A DNA stretch of 32,811 bases from Bdellovibrionaceae bacterium UBA6776. Its GTDB lineage: Bacteria > Bdellovibrionota > Bdellovibrionia > Bdellovibrionales > UBA1609. Of this stretch, positions 31,771 to 32,811 are shown one piece after another. The number at the start of each line of letters is the position of its first letter. The first letter of the stretch is position 1. Location: the NCBI GenBank assembly GCA_002453155.1, contig DKGG01000060.1, forward strand, positions 1 through 32,811, given 5' to 3'. Below the pieces are notes generated by a model, which had not been told where the DNA came from, ran no database searches, and saw only the letters and a program-made list of their open reading frames with translations. A program made the translations under genes and the position numbers.

Positions 31771-32730
31771 ATGTCCTTAAAGCGATCGATCTCAGAAACC
31801 CTTTCACTTCCTGTGGAATTTTTGAAGTCATTGAAAGATCCCAATTTGGGATTTGACATCTATGTGGAAGCCGCCGGAAAGCCCATTTTATACTGCCGCG
31901 GAAATGACGTTCGCCTCATGGAAAGAATTGACCGACTCAGTAAAAAGGATTCTTTAAAAAATTTTTTGGTGGTCAAAGAACAGTATTCGGAATTCATTCA
32001 ATACTTATCACGTCATTTGGAAAACGTCTTCCATCAGTCCAAAGGACAAAGCCTTCAAGAACAGGTTCAGGCCATTTACCAGCAGCAAAAAAGTCTTCTT
32101 GTTATTTACGGAGCAGACATTTCTTCCGAAGAAAATTACGCAGTTCTTCGAAACACCTGCTCTTTGTTTTACGATTTTTTTTCCACCAAAGAAGAACGGC
32201 TCAGTGAATTGTTTTGTCATCTGGAATTAGGGGAAGGGCTCCAAGAAAAATGGGCCGCACATTCCATTCGAACGGCAGCCCTAGGAAGTCGATTGATTTC
32301 CGAAATGGCAGATGAACCTGGAAAGCCCATTTTTGAAGTGATCCAAGGGGCCTTTTTGCATGACATTGCCTATATGAAATCCCCGTGGGATTTCAAGGTT
32401 TCCAGTCCCGAAGCCGACTTGGCTTTCAAAGAGCATCCCCTAGTGGGCTACAAAATGATGGAGCTGGCCTTTGTAAGCCCTTGGGTGCGAAACACCATTC
32501 GCCTTCATGAGGAACATGTGGATGGATCTGGGTTCCCAAGTCATGCGAGACAAGAGGACATCGATCCAACGATTTTATGCATTGCCATTGCAAGCGCTTT
32601 CGATCACTACATCACTATTGAACAGAAAACTCCCGCCCAAGCTTTAAAACAAATTTTGATTGATAAGATGGGGAGCTATCCTTTGGAGTATCTGCAGAAG
32701 GTGCAAACCATCGCGAAGGCTTTGGGTTGA
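31771..32730 (+). CDS. HD-GYP-like protein with GFP in place of GYP
   Basis: 319 residues. An N-terminal region (to about 150) is followed by an HD domain: AAHSIRTAALG (His164), AFLHDIAYMK (His197, Asp198), KEHPLVGYKMM (His222) and RLHEEHVDGSGFPSHARQED (His246, His249), then AIASAFDHY. The usual HHERxDGxGYP reads LHEEHVDGSGFP: Phe replaces Tyr, and IGK reads IAY. HD-GYP proteins hydrolyse cyclic-di-GMP. A Bdellovibrio HD-GYP lacking the tyrosine (Bd1817) has been described, and this may be related. The ribosome site is weak (ATAAG). Confidence 0.82.
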   Translation: MSLKRSISETLSLPVEFLKSLKDPNLGFDIYVEAAGKPILYCRGNDVRLMERIDRLSKKDSLKNFLVVKEQYSEFIQYLSRHLENVFHQSKGQSLQEQVQAIYQQQKSLLVIYGADISSEENYAVLRNTCSLFYDFFSTKEERLSELFCHLELGEGLQEKWAAHSIRTAALGSRLISEMADEPGKPIFEVIQGAFLHDIAYMKSPWDFKVSSPEADLAFKEHPLVGYKMMELAFVSPWVRNTIRLHEEHVDGSGFPSHARQEDIDPTILCIAIASAFDHYITIEQKTPAQALKQILIDKMGSYPLEYLQKVQTIAKALG

Positions 32731-32789
32731 TTCCATCCAAAAAGAAATCATTTGCAAATCTTGTTTAGGACTTGAATCGTCCAAGAAGT

Positions 32790-32811
32790 GAGTTGAGTTG
32801 AGTTGAGTTGA
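32790..32811. repeat. GAGTT pentanucleotide tandem repeat at window end
   Basis: GAGTT is repeated about 4.4 times without error and reaches the last base, so its length is unknown. It follows the HD-GYP stop by about 60 nt in non-coding sequence. It could be a short contingency repeat or a chance run. Confidence 0.85.

Noticed and set aside
1..32811. CRISPR array, tRNA, rRNA or insertion sequence
   Set aside because: I looked for spaced direct repeats, cloverleaf sequences and transposase motifs and found none; the only tandem repeats are in the fibre gene and at the window end.

Overview
The window looks like chromosome of a Bdellovibrio-type predatory bacterium (Bdellovibrionota). This is inferred from gene content. 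The left third is filled by a giant fibre-like surface protein with the N-terminal head and glycine/serine/threonine-rich repeats typical of the Bdellovibrio 'cell wall surface anchor/tail-fibre-like' family. There are many secreted and lipid-anchored proteins, several peptidoglycan-active enzymes and an HD-GYP protein without the GYP tyrosine. No phage, plasmid, IS or CRISPR module was found.

Layout. 1-5715 (minus): 5'-proximal 1905 codons of the fibre gene, running off the left edge, with several internal duplications. 5716-6124: non-coding, with the relic of a second fibre gene. 6125-13051, mostly minus: SleB-like wall hydrolase, small membrane protein (plus strand), AI-2E-family permease coupled to a cyclic-nucleotide-binding protein, PhoD-like phosphatase lipoprotein, stand-alone rpsN, MepA-like murein endopeptidase lipoprotein. 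13052-13838: a large non-coding region with two probable minus-strand structured RNAs. 13839-19453: vWA lipoprotein, periplasmic binding proteins, a winged-helix/nucleotidyltransferase pair, a lipoprotein and a small Cys/His protein. 19610-21116 (plus): SDR plus two PTPS-family proteins, overlapping as a coupled cassette. 21352-25556: pseudouridine synthase, DUF455 protein, YebC, a decayed BrnT with intact BrnA, SufE, a YkgJ-like protein, GreB. 25574-29447: dihaem cytochrome c and a run of small secreted proteins including a zinc protease. 29413-32730: PcnB/CCA-type nucleotidyltransferase divergent from queG and an HD-GYP-like gene. The window ends in a GAGTT tandem repeat.

The most interesting points are: (1) the two adjacent PTPS paralogues have complementary losses of the catalytic triad, suggesting a shared active site; (2) a minus-strand RNA of about 180 nt carries two perfect Shine-Dalgarno octamers, nested stems and a terminator; (3) the PcnB-like gene has a strong Shine-Dalgarno placed for an AUU start, as known for E. 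coli pcnB; (4) BrnTA has lost its toxin but kept the antitoxin; (5) the fibre gene shows modular internal duplication beside a paralogue relic.

All assignments come from reading the sequence. No database search was possible.
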